A stretch of 64,000 nucleotides of DNA from Eutypella sp. D-1 (GCA_023313575.1 JAJTTP010000004.1:1054001-1118000), one strand, 5' to 3'. Counted from the first letter of the stretch, positions 24,029 through 36,500 are shown. Translations and numbers: made by a program. Notes: generated by a model not told the origin, from the letters alone.

Positions 24029-25456
24029 ATGGCTTCAACTACTAGATACCAAGCTACATTCAAGATGCAGGAAGAAGCGCGACGAGAACGTAAATTCGAG
24101 AAGACGGAGTCGGATCTGTCCAGCGCGTCGCTATCGTCGGCAGTTCCGTCCAAGCTAGGCGCCGTCGGCAGGTTTCGCAACGTTCTCTCGTATCTCGGAA
24201 CGAGGAACCCGTTTCCGCAGGCCGTGACCGCCGAAGATACAGTTTGGCTATTCGATAACACTGCTTATCGCAATCAAACGGGGAAATGGGAGTCTGTATG
24301 TTGGCTTCCTATATTTCAACTTCTAACATTTCATGCTTCCTACATTTCACTATGCACTTCCTGTCCCCCCGATTCGGATACGTACGAACTTACTACTAAT
24401 CCTTATCATAGGAATATGTGGCGGCCGTCTTTTCGCAAGATTCGTCATGCGTCATAGCCGACGCTGTTAGCGCGGTCGCAGGGCAGCTTGGTCTAGCGGA
24501 GAGCGACCCAGAGTACCCGACCATTGAGGAGAGGATCAAAATGTTCACGCAAGACATCAAGCCCGGAACTACCGTCAAGGCTCTCCATCAGGGTAAATTT
24601 CCGCTCAAGCTTGGACCCGGGGGGAGGAACGGCATCAGTACCGACCTTAGGAAGCTTCCTGGCACCGACGAGAAGAGCCTAATCGTTCACACCCACGCCA
24701 AAGTCCCTAAGGGTGCAAAAGGCGTTCTGGAAATGAAAACATTTTTCGCTGAGCCAGAAGGCTGGGGGGTTATTTCTGACGTCGATGACACTATCAAGAT
24801 CACCCAAACCGGCGATCCCATCGGCATTCTACGGTCTACGTTTGTGGATACTCCGACAGCTTGTCCGGGAATGCCTGAGCTGTACAGACATATTCAGTCT
24901 GTCATAAAGGAGACATCGCCCTGGTTTTACCTTTCCGCTTCACCATATAATTTGTATCCTTTTATTCGGGAATTCCGGGACGAAAACTTTCCCGATGGCA
25001 CTATAATCCTGCGCGACGCAAATTGGATGACGATTGCGGGGCTCCTAGAAAGTCTTACCCTACGCACTGAGGACTACAAGGTTGATCGGATGGAAAAAAT
25101 CCACTCCTGGCTACCTCGGAGGAAGATGATCCTGATCGGCGACTCCACGCAGTCGGACCCGGAATCATATGGCGAGATGTGAGTTCTCCTTCGTCTCCGT
25201 GATCGCGAACCTCGGAACCTCTGTTCTTTACTGACTTCTTCCCGGTCGCAGATATCGTAAATTCCCCGAGTGGGTCAAGACCATTCTCATCCGCAAGGTA
25301 GAGGATATCGCGGCCATAGGCATCGAGTCAAAGAATAAGCCGGAGCGCTTCGAGGAAGCTTTCAAAGATGTGCCTAAGAATGTGTGGCACGTCTTCACGG
25401 ACCCGGCAGAGTGCGGCGAAATTGTGGAGAAGGCCGTGGCCGCAGGAGCGTCGTAG
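24029..25456 (+). CDS. App1-like phosphatidate phosphatase (DUF2183)
   Basis: Predicted Mg-dependent phosphatidate phosphatase of the HAD-like App1 type, acting on phosphatidic acid at membranes or actin patches. Three exons, 24029-24295, 24412-25178 and 25252-25456, encode 412 residues; introns are GTATGT...ATAG and GTGAGT...GCAG. The catalytic DxDxT motif is present as SDVDDTIKIT (D212, D214, T216). It is followed by the family blocks STFVDTPTACPGMPELYRHI, PWFYLSASPYNLYPFIREF (with the SASPW/Y-type motif), FPDGTIILRD and RKMILIGDSTQSDPESYGE, which supplies the second Asp cluster. After the last intron YRKFPEWVKTILIRKV and NVWHVFTDP complete the domain. The N-terminal 90 residues are basic, with AVGRFRNVLSYLGTRNPF, typical of Pezizomycotina members. 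No C-terminal Pro-rich extension like that of yeast App1 is present. Confidence 0.92.
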
Positions 25457-26539
25457 AGCGATCTCGACGGCCTCACCTTACCGCGGCCGTTGATGGAACG
25501 CCGCGAACCGGGCTGGTGTAGATTGGTGTGGCGGCCCACATTTATCAACCATGTATAAGTTTCTTTGCTTTTCCTCTTGCATCCGCGGCTCTCTTGTCTG
25601 TACGGTTTCTGCTTCTTGGATTTTTTGTTTTGTTTTTTAGCTTCTGTTATCATAGTATTCACGGTCCCCATATGTGCAACGACATACCACCCTACACTAC
25701 CCAATCACCATCGCAATAATGAGAGGCCTGCATGGAGATAGATAGCTAGGGTACATAATATTGCATTCCCATCAGACTTCATTATAAGTACCGATCTGAC
25801 TCCATGGGAACATCGAACTTTTGAAGTAAAGCTAGTCAGCGTAGGAATTACTTATTTTTCTGTAGGAGCTGGCGCAAGAAATCGAACGGATACTCAAACC
25901 ACCACTGCACTACATAACTCAATACCTCACACCTGCGACAGTTCTCTATCGCAGTACACATTCATTCAGGTAAGAAGGCATGTGATTCAACATAAATGGT
26001 CTGATGGAAATTCTAAACTATCTATTTACATTATCAGTAATTATATTTGCGTTTTTATAATAACACCGGGTGAACTCAATTCAGGAATATGATGAGCGTA
26101 ACGTCATATTTATGTCATACCCACTCCTACCCCCTTCCCCACCAGCAGGTAACTAGCCGATAGGGGGATTAATAAGTGAGTACAGAACGTTTTCAGGGGG
26201 CTTTTGTCATCCCGTTCGGGCTTTCGCTTTCTTAATGGAGCCGCGATTTACCGACTTCCCCTCGCCAGGATCGGTTTACACCACACCCGGGCAACTATTC
26301 AACATCGTATGATGCAAATATCGCCAACGCTGGCATTTCGGACTCGTTCATTCGTTTCCGATACACCAACCCACTTGCTCGCACCAATCCCGCTGACATT
26401 CAACACCCTATTTCTATTCGAGCACTATCGCATTAGGTATTTTTCCTTTCGAAGCCAGAAACGTAAAGTCCCAAAGACACCTCCAGGTAGGCTACGCCAC
26501 GACCAGTTCGACTACCGTTACCACGACCGCTGGATCAGA
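25457..26539. other. Intergenic, App1-like to GST
   Basis: 3' flank of the phosphatase gene and promoter of the glutathione transferase gene. From 26309 an ATG is open in frame with the GST and could extend it (see that entry). No other gene, repeat or RNA was recognised; T-rich tracts near 25618-25640 fit a 3' untranslated region. Confidence 0.5.
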
Positions 26540-27599
26540 ATGGCAAGCACGGGCAGCCCCGACGCGAAGCGCCATAAGTCCAACAAGGACGGACCATACG
26601 AGCTGATTTACTGGCCCGGGTTTCCGGGGCGGGGTGAGCACGTGCGGTTGGCACTAGAAGAAGGCGGGGCCTCGTACGTGGACTCGGTGCACCCTGCCAC
26701 CCCGTTTCCGAAGGACGCCTCATTCGAGGAGAGGGCTGCCCCCGTCCTCGCCCGCATCGCCGACGACAATGTCGGCGACGCGCACAACTCGCCACCTTGG
26801 GCGCCACCAATTCTGCGACACGGTACCGGGGTAGATGGTGATGACGAGGATGGCCTGGTACTCTCGCAGACCGCTGCCATCCTCGCCTACCTCGGCCCGA
26901 GGCTCGGCCTTGTCCCCGACGCGGTCGACGATCCGGATGGTGCCTATCGCGTCCAGGCCCTCGCACTCACCGCACTTGACGGCCTTAGCAATGAGGTGCA
27001 TAACTGTCACCATCCGATCACCAGCGGACGTAAGTTCCTGTTATCTTGCCCAGCACCGGTTCTTACCCGCCATTCCAAAGAGAGAGCCGTGTCAGTTGGC
27101 TAACTCTAAATGGCACGCATATTCAGTCTACTACGAAGACCAAAAGGATGAAGCCATCCGTGCGAGCAAGGAATTTGTCAAGGCCCGGCTCCCCATGTTC
27201 CTCGCCTACTTCGAGCGCGTGCTCAGCGGCAAGGCGAGCGGGGACGGTCCTTGGCTGTATGGCGGGAGACTGACATACGCCGATCTAGTGCTGTTCCAGG
27301 TGAGTTCGCCCACCCCATCCTTACCCCTCTCTACAGTGGAGCTGGAGGGGTGAAACTATTTAGATCATTACCTGATATGGCCACTGGGTGCGATCGGATA
27401 GTGCCTTGACGGTACGAAGTTCATGTTCCCCAAAGCGGTGCAGCGGGCACAGCAGTCTGGAAAGTACGACCGCGTTTTCGCCCTCTACGACGCTGTTAAA
27501 GATCGCCCGAGGATCAAGGCCTACCTAGCTAGCGAAAAGAGGCAGAAGTATTCGGACGGCATCTACCGGTATTACGAGGAGCTTGACATCGAGGAGTAG
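26540..27599 (+). CDS. Glutathione S-transferase
   Basis: Cytosolic (possibly also mitochondrial) enzyme conjugating glutathione to electrophiles. Three exons, 26540-27029, 27127-27299 and 27402-27599, give 286 residues; introns GTAAGT...TCAG and GTGAGT...ATAG, the first with GCTAAC branch sequence. The thioredoxin-like N-terminal domain begins YELIYWPGFPGRGEHVRLALEEGG, with the active-site Tyr region; WAPPILRHG and GLVLSQTAAILAYLG match the cis-Pro and SQS/T glutathione-binding segments. The helical C-terminal domain includes YYEDQKDEA, FLAYFERVL and GGRLTYADLVLFQ across the splice. The order resembles sigma-class-like fungal GSTs. The preferred start is MASTGSPDAKRHK. An upstream in-frame ATG at 26309 would add 77 basic, Arg/Phe-rich residues resembling a mitochondrial presequence, so dual targeting is possible. 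An acidic insert (GVDGDDEDG) lies between cis-Pro and the SQT motif. Confidence 0.9.
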
Positions 27600-28408
27600 A
27601 TATGGCTGGGCGGAGACAGGCCTGTCTCTTCATCAGGCCGCCACGCAAGGGATAACGCTAGAGCTGGGAATGGGATGTCCACGATATAGTTCCCGTGATC
27701 TAAAACCATAATGCATGACCTCGTTGGTGGGTGCATCAAGGTTTCGGGGCAAATCACCCCCTCTACGAAGTCTACAAGTTCATATAGCATTCTCATGATA
27801 TCAAATACGATATAACACTCTAGGAGACGAGCAAGGCTGTTGCGTCGGTATTCTCGTGCTAGACTGTCAGCAAGAAGACAAATACGTCGGGGCTTTGTCC
27901 GCACGGTAGTACACATGCCTTTGTGCTGGAGAGACAATGTTTCATTGGTGTCTTTTAAGACGACAATGCGAGAAAGAAAAAGGACAATTCAACCAGATCT
28001 AGAACTAAGAATATCAAGCTCATATCGTCGCGGCTCTTATGATAATTATGGAGTCATTCGAAAGTTTCAAGCCTCTTTGGGGAGGGGGAAGGGGGCAGTG
28101 GAGTCCTTATGGCAGGAAACCTGGCTTTCGAACCCCAGGGGCCTGGCTAGGGCACGTACAGGATTGGTGTTCTTGAACCTATCCTTCCTTCTAATCCATG
28201 GTGTTCTCGAACGTCGCGAAGTAGTTCATGAACCACCAAACAAGCATATTGTGCAGGAGGCTTACATATACGTCGCAATCAGCCCGTGTAGAGAAATTTC
28301 AAAATGGCCAGCCAGGACACCACAAGATCTAACAGAAGAACTCTACTAACGATCTACCAACAAAGAACCACATAAAAAGGAACTAGCAGAACAACATATA
28401 TCGTCATC
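27600..28408. other. Intergenic, GST to first orphan gene
   Basis: No gene was recognised. A plus-strand open frame at 27840-28349 has basic composition without domain or hydrophobic pattern and is probably fortuitous. The last 60 bp before the orphan start are A-rich, with ACATAAAAAGG as a weak TATA-like element. Confidence 0.45.
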
Positions 28409-29029
28409 ATGGCTGTTTCCATAAACAACCCCCCGACAGAAGGAGCGTCGATTCCTCCCAAGGACGAAAACAGCCCTATCCAACTTGTAGTCACCTATAA
28501 GGCGTGCGACCATAACGTCACGCACATTATTAGCCCGATCTCGGAGATCGGTGACCTGCTCCAGGACTTAGGTATCTCACGTTGTTTAGTGACACACTGC
28601 CCTGGGCACTGTGAGAGCTGCTGGCGTCCCGAAATGGGCGAGCCTAGGTGGTGCGCGGCTTACTCTGTGCCTTCCTACATAGTGTGCCTGTTGCGCAAAG
28701 TGGCAGAACACCCAGGTCGCGGCCCTGTTCGCCGCCTGCTCTACGCCGTCTACCGCGAGTTAGCAGATTATTACGTATCGCCCAACGGACTTCAGACGTG
28801 CCAGCAAAGAGGTCCCGATGGGGACTGCCCACATTCTTCGTGGGGATATGCCTGGAAGGGCTTCGCCTTCCTCGGCGTCAGCACACTGCTCGACGAAGAT
28901 ATCGTGCACTTCCACGATGAACTCCTCATGAATCCGCCTACCGTCAGCGGCGTGAATCATATAATGGACATCTTGGAGACCGCGTACAATGAAAAGTACC
29001 CTGGGAAGACCCCCCCTTGGTTATTGTAG
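28409..29029 (+). CDS. Orphan cysteine-rich hypothetical protein
   Basis: I do not recognise the family. A single exon encodes 206 residues with no signal peptide or membrane segment. The N-terminal third has spaced Cys and His: YKACDHNVTHIISP, then CLVTHCPGHCESCW (C-x4-C-x3-C-x2-C), then EPRWCAAY, a layout that could bind zinc. The centre (SVPSYIVCLLRKVAEH, RRLLYAVYRELADYYVSPNG) looks helical, followed by CQQRGPDGDCPHSSWGYAW and a C-terminal helix (MDILETAYNEKYPGKTPPW). Codon use and the absence of stops over 618 nt distinguish it from surrounding noise, and the ATG context is good (TCATCATGG). It sits alone between the GST gene and the large desert. A second orphan at 43795 shows a similar C-x-H...C-x2-C start, which may indicate related fungal lineage-specific proteins. 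Confidence 0.6.
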   Translation: MAVSINNPPTEGASIPPKDENSPIQLVVTYKACDHNVTHIISPISEIGDLLQDLGISRCLVTHCPGHCESCWRPEMGEPRWCAAYSVPSYIVCLLRKVAEHPGRGPVRRLLYAVYRELADYYVSPNGLQTCQQRGPDGDCPHSSWGYAWKGFAFLGVSTLLDEDIVHFHDELLMNPPTVSGVNHIMDILETAYNEKYPGKTPPWLL

Positions 29030-29802
29030 AATTTCCCGTCTGCAAACTTCCAGTAACGGAATCAGCACCTCCTATATAGTCTCAAGTCTTCCGATTGCTC
29101 TCGAGCCTTAACGAAAAGTCAATTGGGAGTTTGAAATCAAGTTATAAAATAGAATATTAGTTCCTTGTTCGGCTCTCATTGAATTTAATTCGTTTATTGA
29201 TCTCAAATATGTGCTATTCTTGACCGATGCCAATGTGAAGATCAGCCACTTTCAAAGATTTTACTTTCCCATCATCTTTAAACTCACGCTGCTTTGAGTG
29301 AACGCAGCGAAGCATGGTGAGCTTCGTCTTTGGCCTAACGGACATCTTCTCTCGCTGGGCGGCCTGGGTCCTGGAGAGTTCGCAATCATTGGCCTCTCAT
29401 GTCGCTCAACAATCTATCTGTATATTTTCACTTAGATATGGCCCTTTGGGTACCCCTCAAATAGAGGTTTCTAGTCTTGCCGCACTAGCTGTGAAAATTC
29501 CGAATCTCGAGACCGGATATTCATAGGCTATTATGTAGGCCTCAGTCTTCATCTCTCCTGGAGACCGCGATATGCAGCTCTGCTTGATGGATCATCTCAC
29601 TGAGTGCCGGTAGTCTTCGAGAGGTCAGCTTTGCTATCACACAGAAAGCTAATGTTAGACTCGTACAAGCAACAGAACTATCGGCATATGAATTTTTCTC
29701 CCTCGCGCGCCTAGAGTTCAGCTGTGCCCGTAGCGTCGACGGCCATCACGAGAGAGGCATGGCCAAGGATGCTCACCGGGACTGGAACTATGTAATAATG
29801 TC
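29030..29802. other. Non-coding flank of the first orphan gene
   Basis: AT-rich 3' flank with no recognisable gene. A 70-codon frame at 29314-29526 has no supporting features. Confidence 0.45.
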
Positions 29803-30134
29803 ATGTCGAGACTAGCGAGGACGCGACTGAAGAGCGTGGCATTGAGTTTTGATCTCGTCTGCTCTTTCAGGGCCCAAGCAGTGCGCCCTAGAACATGGTA
29901 TGATGAGTTTAGCGAGAGGCACCCATGGATGGCAAGCATAGGAAGCATTGGTGAAAGAATGGGAAATTGGGGGGTCGACTTGCGCGATTTTGTTGTCGCG
30001 TTAGGTAAGCAATAACGCTTCTGGGAAGGGACATCCGGTCTCTCGCGAGGTCGTTTCGATCTTGTTCGTGCATTGTAGTTCCTGGAGAAGGAGCCCCCTC
30101 GGTTGGGTGGTCGTGTCATTACCTACCTAGGTAG
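29803..30134 (+). CDS. Doubtful small gene, possible two-exon reading frame
   Basis: A weak candidate. An ATG at 29803 opens a frame ending in a Trp-rich, amphipathic stretch (TWYDEFSERHPWMASIGSIG, then NWGVDLRDFVVAL). This runs into a good donor (GTAAGC at 30005) with an acceptor ...ATTGTAG at 30078; splicing gives 85 residues with exons 29803-30004 and 30079-30134. The stop lies inside the 18-bp palindrome at 30120-30137. A polypyrimidine-AG acceptor just upstream (CTCTTTCAG, ending near 29870) could instead mark the start of an internal exon of a larger, decayed gene. The minus strand is also open over 29718-30119, so neither strand is certain. No family was recognised. Confidence 0.2.
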
Positions 30135-30137
30135 GTA
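30120..30137. repeat. 18-bp perfect palindrome of the CCTACCTAGGTAGG type
   Basis: TACCTACCTAGGTAGGTA reads the same on both strands. Shorter versions occur at 14508-14519 and, with a spacer, at 22711-22732. It could be a dimeric protein-binding site or a transposon-derived element. Confidence 0.7.
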
Positions 30138-33100
30138 GTGGAAGTTGCATCCGACACACATTGGTAAGAGGGTGTCCAGCCAGATAGTGAAAAGGTAAGC
30201 AATGCAACTTCATGCCCAAACAAGCGACAAGTCTGAAATGATAAATGGCTGGTAATAGATAGGCCGCGACCGAAATGCGACGTTCTACCTCGTACCATCG
30301 AGATGTGTACTGTTAGAGGTCCCGGCAAAATCTACCTCTTCTAATATCAATAATGTATGCATCGAGAACACGAATCATTGCGCTATATGAGTAATTAGAT
30401 TAAGCTATCGTTTATTCTTACCCGAAGATTTTAATACCGCGTATTCGGCTTTGCCCGTATTTATTAATACCTTTCTGGAAGCTGAGAATCGCCGGCATTT
30501 TGCTAACTGATACACGTACCTGAACATAACCATGTCGGTCTAGGCCTTCAAAGCCGGTTGCTTGGGCTGAAATAAGAAATACTCGATGTCCATACTCATG
30601 GCCAGTCGGTTACGGCCCAACGACAAGGGTAGAAACAAGTATGACCGAAAAGTATCATCTGCAATTGCCAGCATCGGAAGTTTAAGGTAGTGGTGGCGCC
30701 GTAGTGCATCTGAACCCGTGAGCCCCGGGCCAGACTGCAACCTCCCCTGCATGCCAACCTTGTCTTTCTTGTATACATTTTTTGAAAACTCATATCAGTT
30801 TACCTTGCGACATGTCATATCTCCGCGGTGTTCGGCTACGTCTAATCGAAAGTCATAGGGAGAAACGAACATACTGAAGTGCATAGGGTAGTGGCATCAC
30901 GAAAAGGATTCCATATCCGAGAACTTGAAGATCGCGAGTCATGTATATGTACTTCAGTGACCGTAGCCATGGGGTCCTTGACTGGAACTTGATGATATAG
31001 CGTTTCTTCGAAAGATAATTGTTTGATTGTCTCCTAACAATACATTTAGGCTTCCACGGCTGTGATTTGGTAGTGCTCGCTAAGACCTGAAACCTCAATC
31101 CCAGCGAAATAGTGCTCATACCCATTGTCAATCACTCATCGCCCCCCGAGATCTCCATGCTAGCTTGCTACAACGCCGTGAGCATATATGCCTCACAAAA
31201 GGTTTGGGGTATTCGCATCGGCACCTCCTTCGGACTGTCACTTGCTGCGGATCCTGAGATTGGTGCCTTCATCCATTCTACGCCCATGATGTTCTTGGTA
31301 TTCATACCAGAGACAACCATCTCGAGACATTGTTTCACTTTGGCTATATAGCCGCACTGAGTTCCAACTCATACAGCTGTTGCTATATACGGCACAGTAA
31401 ATTGACTATGGCAGGTATCTTACCTAAGCTCGGTCATCAAAAGAAGAATGCTTTCCAGTCGTTAGATTCGCCAATGCCAAGTATCCGGGAAGAAATAGAG
31501 CGCCATGACATCTCGCGCTGCATGTAGCAGCCGTTGTGCTCAACCAAGCCCCCACCATGGCAGGAACGCGGGCTCACCACCAAGCTCGATCCAGCTCTGA
31601 ATGGACTCTTATATTAATTAATATATCAGGGGAAGACTATTTACGAAGATGGTCATGTTGCTCTTCGTGAAAGTATACATTATGAGCACACGAAGCAGGA
31701 AGAAGCCTAGGCACCTATGTCTCGATAGGATGGTAGTCTAGCAGCAAATCTCGTTGATGCTGGCGTATGAATTAACAGTTCGAATGACTTATTGCCCCCA
31801 AACAAAGGGAAATATGAAATAGAAACACGAGTATCCTTTCAGCACAATTGGTTTATACAATCGCGTTGATCAGATAGACGTCCTTTGAGAACTGGTTGTT
31901 CAATTTGAGCCGTGATTAAACCTATGTGGCTGATGTAGTTGAATGAACCCGTCCGATTTTCTGTCGTTTTAGGGCAGACGGTCACGGCCGTCACTGGCGG
32001 ACATCAATCACCCTTGTCTACACTTGGCAACCTGGCTTTTGTCCCATCTGGTTTCTGGGCGCAAGTCACTCGGGGCATGTCCCCACTGCCAAATGTGATA
32101 TATCAGAAAATGACGGCTGATTCAGCCCCGTCTAGCATCAAGTCGATGGGGTCGCTCCACGCAACCGAAACTCTAGCAGCTTTGTCACGGGTACCTATCA
32201 GATTTCGTGTGGACTTCCCGATTTAAAGCGTTTGTGGCTTTGGGGCGCCCCCCTCTTCATTCAAAATGATATGTGGCCGTGGGCTAAATGGCGTCGCGTT
32301 TTATTGAAAAATCGTAAGTCTTGCTATAACGGCATAGCAATTGAACGCCACGTTAATTACTGACATAGTAGGTCTGGTCCGGTACTTGTTGTATTGTGAT
32401 GGCTAGTGTGAGAGAGACTGTGTAATCGCGGCCCGGATTTGTTTCAAGTATACCGCCACAGAGCCGATGTGGGAAAACATTGTAGAGGCCTGGCCAGGTA
32501 GTACCTCTTTCTGGATGACCTGCATAGGGATGCATAAGTGACATGGGGTATCCCGGGTTCTCGGGTCCATTCGGACCCAGGATAAATATGTCACAGCTTT
32601 TTCGGTCTAGTTCTTTATACGCGACATCAATATCTCTCCTGATGTATATGGCAATGGCTTTCAAGACAGATATTCCGTGGGCGGGGTAGGCAACTAACTA
32701 GCGACTCAAAACTTTGCTGACGGGTACCTACTCTAGTAAGTCTATCGCCCTTGGGATGCGTGAAGGTTTCAGAGTGTTAAGATTACGTAGTTCCGCCCAG
32801 AATCGTCATAAATCTGCCCGAAAAGAACCCATGCTCGGTTGCTCGATAGCACCCTATGGGATCCGCTTGATGCGAGAAAGCTCCAGTGTACAATGGAGGC
32901 AAATACGTCCACCATTGACCAATTCGTTGTTTCTACATAGAAGTTGGAAACCCCATGCGGCATAAACCAACATCCTGACTAGCAAATAAACTGGGTGCAG
33001 TAGTACGTGGACATTGTAGAGCTATGCAAGTCATTATGCCTTCCGCATTTTTGCATTTACGTATGGGTACCGTGTATGTATACTACATCAGACGAAGCAG

Positions 33101-33574
33101 CTATATTTCGTTCACGGGTTAAATCACATGAGTGATCGAACATGCGGGTGAGCCTTTTTATTGCTTTCTTCGAATCCCCTCCATCCCTGCCAGTCTCAGC
33201 GTCTGAAATTAGTAGGCGCCGTTGTGTCACCAAACAACCTAACTTTGTTCTTCTTCGGCCCTAATGAGGAAAGCAACTCCTCAAAAGGGGGTTTCAGTCA
33301 CATATATGTAGTCCCAAGCCATGTGCCGGCTAGTCTGCTAGCTTTGGCGGTATCGGTCATACTATGTAGTATAGTACCGGGGCCGTGTTACTAGGGCCGT
33401 GTTACCGGCCTGTCTTGCTCGTCTTTAGCCTTCTTAAGTGAGGTTGGTCGTGGACCTGCGGTGAGAAACTTCTTCTTCAAGCTTCGATCTTGGCATTAGG
33501 CGTCCGTTTTTCAATGATTGCCAGGTTCCTTGAAAACGCACCTTTACGTACGGAGAGACCGCAGACTCCGAAGA

Positions 33575-33589
33575 GGGGGGGGGGGGGGG
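33575..33589 (+). repeat. 15-nt G homopolymer
   Basis: An uninterrupted run of fifteen G residues in non-coding sequence, followed by a purine-rich tract (AGAAGAAAG). Confidence 0.9.
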
Positions 33590-36500
33590 AGAAGAAAGAT
33601 ACATAGCGCGTGCTAGCCTGTAACTATGCTGGTGCTAGTTAGTAGGTATGCTCTTCTGGGTGACAGCTCTTGTAACGAATAAAATATGGATTCATCATGT
33701 CATTGTAGTGCACTAGAACAACTTAACTTCCTTCCATGCATAACTAGCACCTGCATCCATCGGGGCGGGTAGCAGCTGTATGCTCATAGGTAGAATGGAG
33801 CATTGAGCGGTGAGTTGAGTTCGCATGATGGGAATAGCGGCTGGATTGTTTAGTCCTGTAAGTGAAGTCCCTCATGAGCTGATATAAGCAGGACTGTCGG
33901 ACAGTGTGGGAGCGATGCTTGTTATACGGCTTACACCGGAAGGCTTTCGGGCCAAGATCATGACCCCGGCTTGAATTCGTGTATGTAACGGTACCTGAGC
34001 ATGCTTCCAAGTAGTTCAACGACCATGCTACAGATGACACAAATGAGCGACCTTGATTGAGGAAGCTACGATGTGTCTTTCGTTTACTAGCTGGGAATCT
34101 AGTCAACCGTCCAAGGGGTCCCACGAGAGATATTGGACCTGTTGTTGTCGGCAGATCTTACTATGTACGAGGCAGACGCTTCGTAGAATAATTTGCCCGT
34201 ATACAGACTACCGTCACACCGGTGAGCAAGCGACCCCAGGATTCGAATTCACCGACTCACGAAGAGTAGAGGGGTTCTTTGGGGCATGCGGCACAGCGTT
34301 GTCGCCGGACGGGAGCCGTCATGTACATGCCATCATACGTATAGAAGTTCAACATTCGCGATGCTGGGAATACATTCCTTCGAATAAGAAAGGAAAGTAG
34401 GAATTATTCTGCCTGGGATCAAAATAATGACAAAAGAAAATGTTAAACTAGCTTTAGTATCTGGGTTTTCGGCTGGTACAAACCAGCCCGGCTACGTACA
34501 CAAGCTTGCTGAGATAGGGGTGATATACCGACCCCGTAAGCTTGGTTTACCTTGCTACTGGATTGATTGGTATTGTGTGACTAAATAACTCTATGATCTA
34601 TCGCAAATCGTATCACAGGGTCAGCAGTAACAAAATGCGAAGCAAGATCGCACTGCGTTGTCAAGCCCGATCATTTGGAGTAATGGAGAAGAGTGCATTG
34701 ATAAGCGAAGGCGTACTTTACGCGGTATGTGTTATCGGCTACCTGGACTGTCACTATCTTGGCAGCTTATTAGCGTATAAGTAACATTACAACACAATTC
34801 ATACATACCACTTGTTGGTATCATCATGTGTGTATTCATGTGTGAAATAGAGGAAGAAACAGCCCTTAGCTCAAATTGTTGCTTAAGATTATGGCTAAAA
34901 ATTCTAGTTATTATAATTCGGGTAAAACTGTCCCAAGCGTATCCTTGGAACGATTTAACCCACTAATTTTGTCTAGCACCCACCTGTGCGATTACTTCGG
35001 TACGAAGTATGGACCCCGCCACCAACCCCGCCGTGCCCGGCAACGTGCCAGCCCACTGGAAAGTTAAACCCACGTGCGCCGGGCAGAGAGGCCCGGCCCG
35101 TAGCTTAAGGTTGATTCAAGAATAGCCGTTGTTTAGGAATGCATATGATACCTATGTGTTTTTCTAATGGGGGATTTAACATCTGCTTCACTCCGTAAAG
35201 TAAAATTCATAATGAACAGAAGGTTGCCATTTGACAATAGTAGATGCGCCATAACTTTCACTTGTATTTAGCAGATTCAGCCGAGCTAGGGCTTCAATAG
35301 ATCTTGAATAGATCTTGATCCTTTACACGATGCTGGACCCCCCTTTTATTAGTAAGTTGATAGTTTCGGTAACGATTACTAAAGGATATCAGTTGCTATA
35401 AACCTGCATACAGTATAAAATAATTGACGGTGTACGATTTATAACTCAAGGTGTAGAGGCTCGAAACCTACCACCTTGAGGAAGCCATGTGATAGGGGTA
35501 TGCACATGGAACACGTCCATATAGGTTGAGATGCCATGCAACTTGCGCTTCTAAGCTCTCAAAACGGATGGAATGGTGAGCTTGATTCATATGGTATATC
35601 CACATATGTAGTGACCTTAATACTGGGAACAAGACGACCGGATATTTTCATGCCCATGCATGTATGGCAACGTCACAGCTAGCGGGGCTGAGATTTTCAG
35701 GGTCTTTAGCTGTGTGTGGAGCCTAGAGGGCTCCGTTACTCCACTGTGGAAGTGAGCTGTGACTTTCCAGTGGCTGGCAGTCTGGAGAGAGTCCGCCTAT
35801 GCGGGGACGAAACACGTTTTGAAAAAGATGTTGCTACGTAGCTCGTTGGCGTGTTGCTGATATGTCAAGATAGCAAGTTGTAACAGTAGTCATCCCACTG
35901 TGCGATCATCAACGAATTTCCTTTTAGCAGCGCTTAGACGCGGGAGCATATGCGAAGATAGTAGATGAGCGCCAGTCATGAGTCTACTATCCCCACGCGG
36001 GATTGCCTAAAAGCAAATGTCATATGCGTTAGTTAGACGAGGGCTTGGTTCAACAGCCTCTAGATGTTGTGCACCATCAGCCGCTGCTCCCGACTTGACT
36101 TGACTTACTCACCGAGTCTAGCTGGGTTCGGGTGCTTCTACAACATGCGTTAATAAAGGTGCACTACTCCTATCTGCCCGTACACCACATGGTGCATAGA
36201 CTTTGTTGGCTCTGAACTGAACCCCTGGGACGGCTATCCGCATACTTGATCATCTGGTAATGCCCTCAAGGTACTTGGATATCGACTTACTAGTGTGTTG
36301 ATACCGTATTAGGTGGGTAGGTAGGCTGGCCGGTACTCCGTTACTGGAGGTTGATGGATTTAACAGACGGGGAGACCCCACTACTTGTCGACCAGGGTGC
36401 CGGAAGGGTGTGACAGAGACCAAAGCGTTTTTGATGTGCGGGAAGGTCAACGACAGGAATCGAGGCACATACCCCAAGATGTCCAATCCATTTTCTTATG

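Noticed and set aside
31112..31351. Possible transporter relic in the desert
   Set aside because: The 79-codon translation shows hydrophobic stretches but no alignment to a transporter motif in this or neighbouring frames.
34220..34260. tRNA-like ATTCGAAT T-loop sequence (minus strand)
   Set aside because: No matching 5-bp T stem and no cloverleaf around it.
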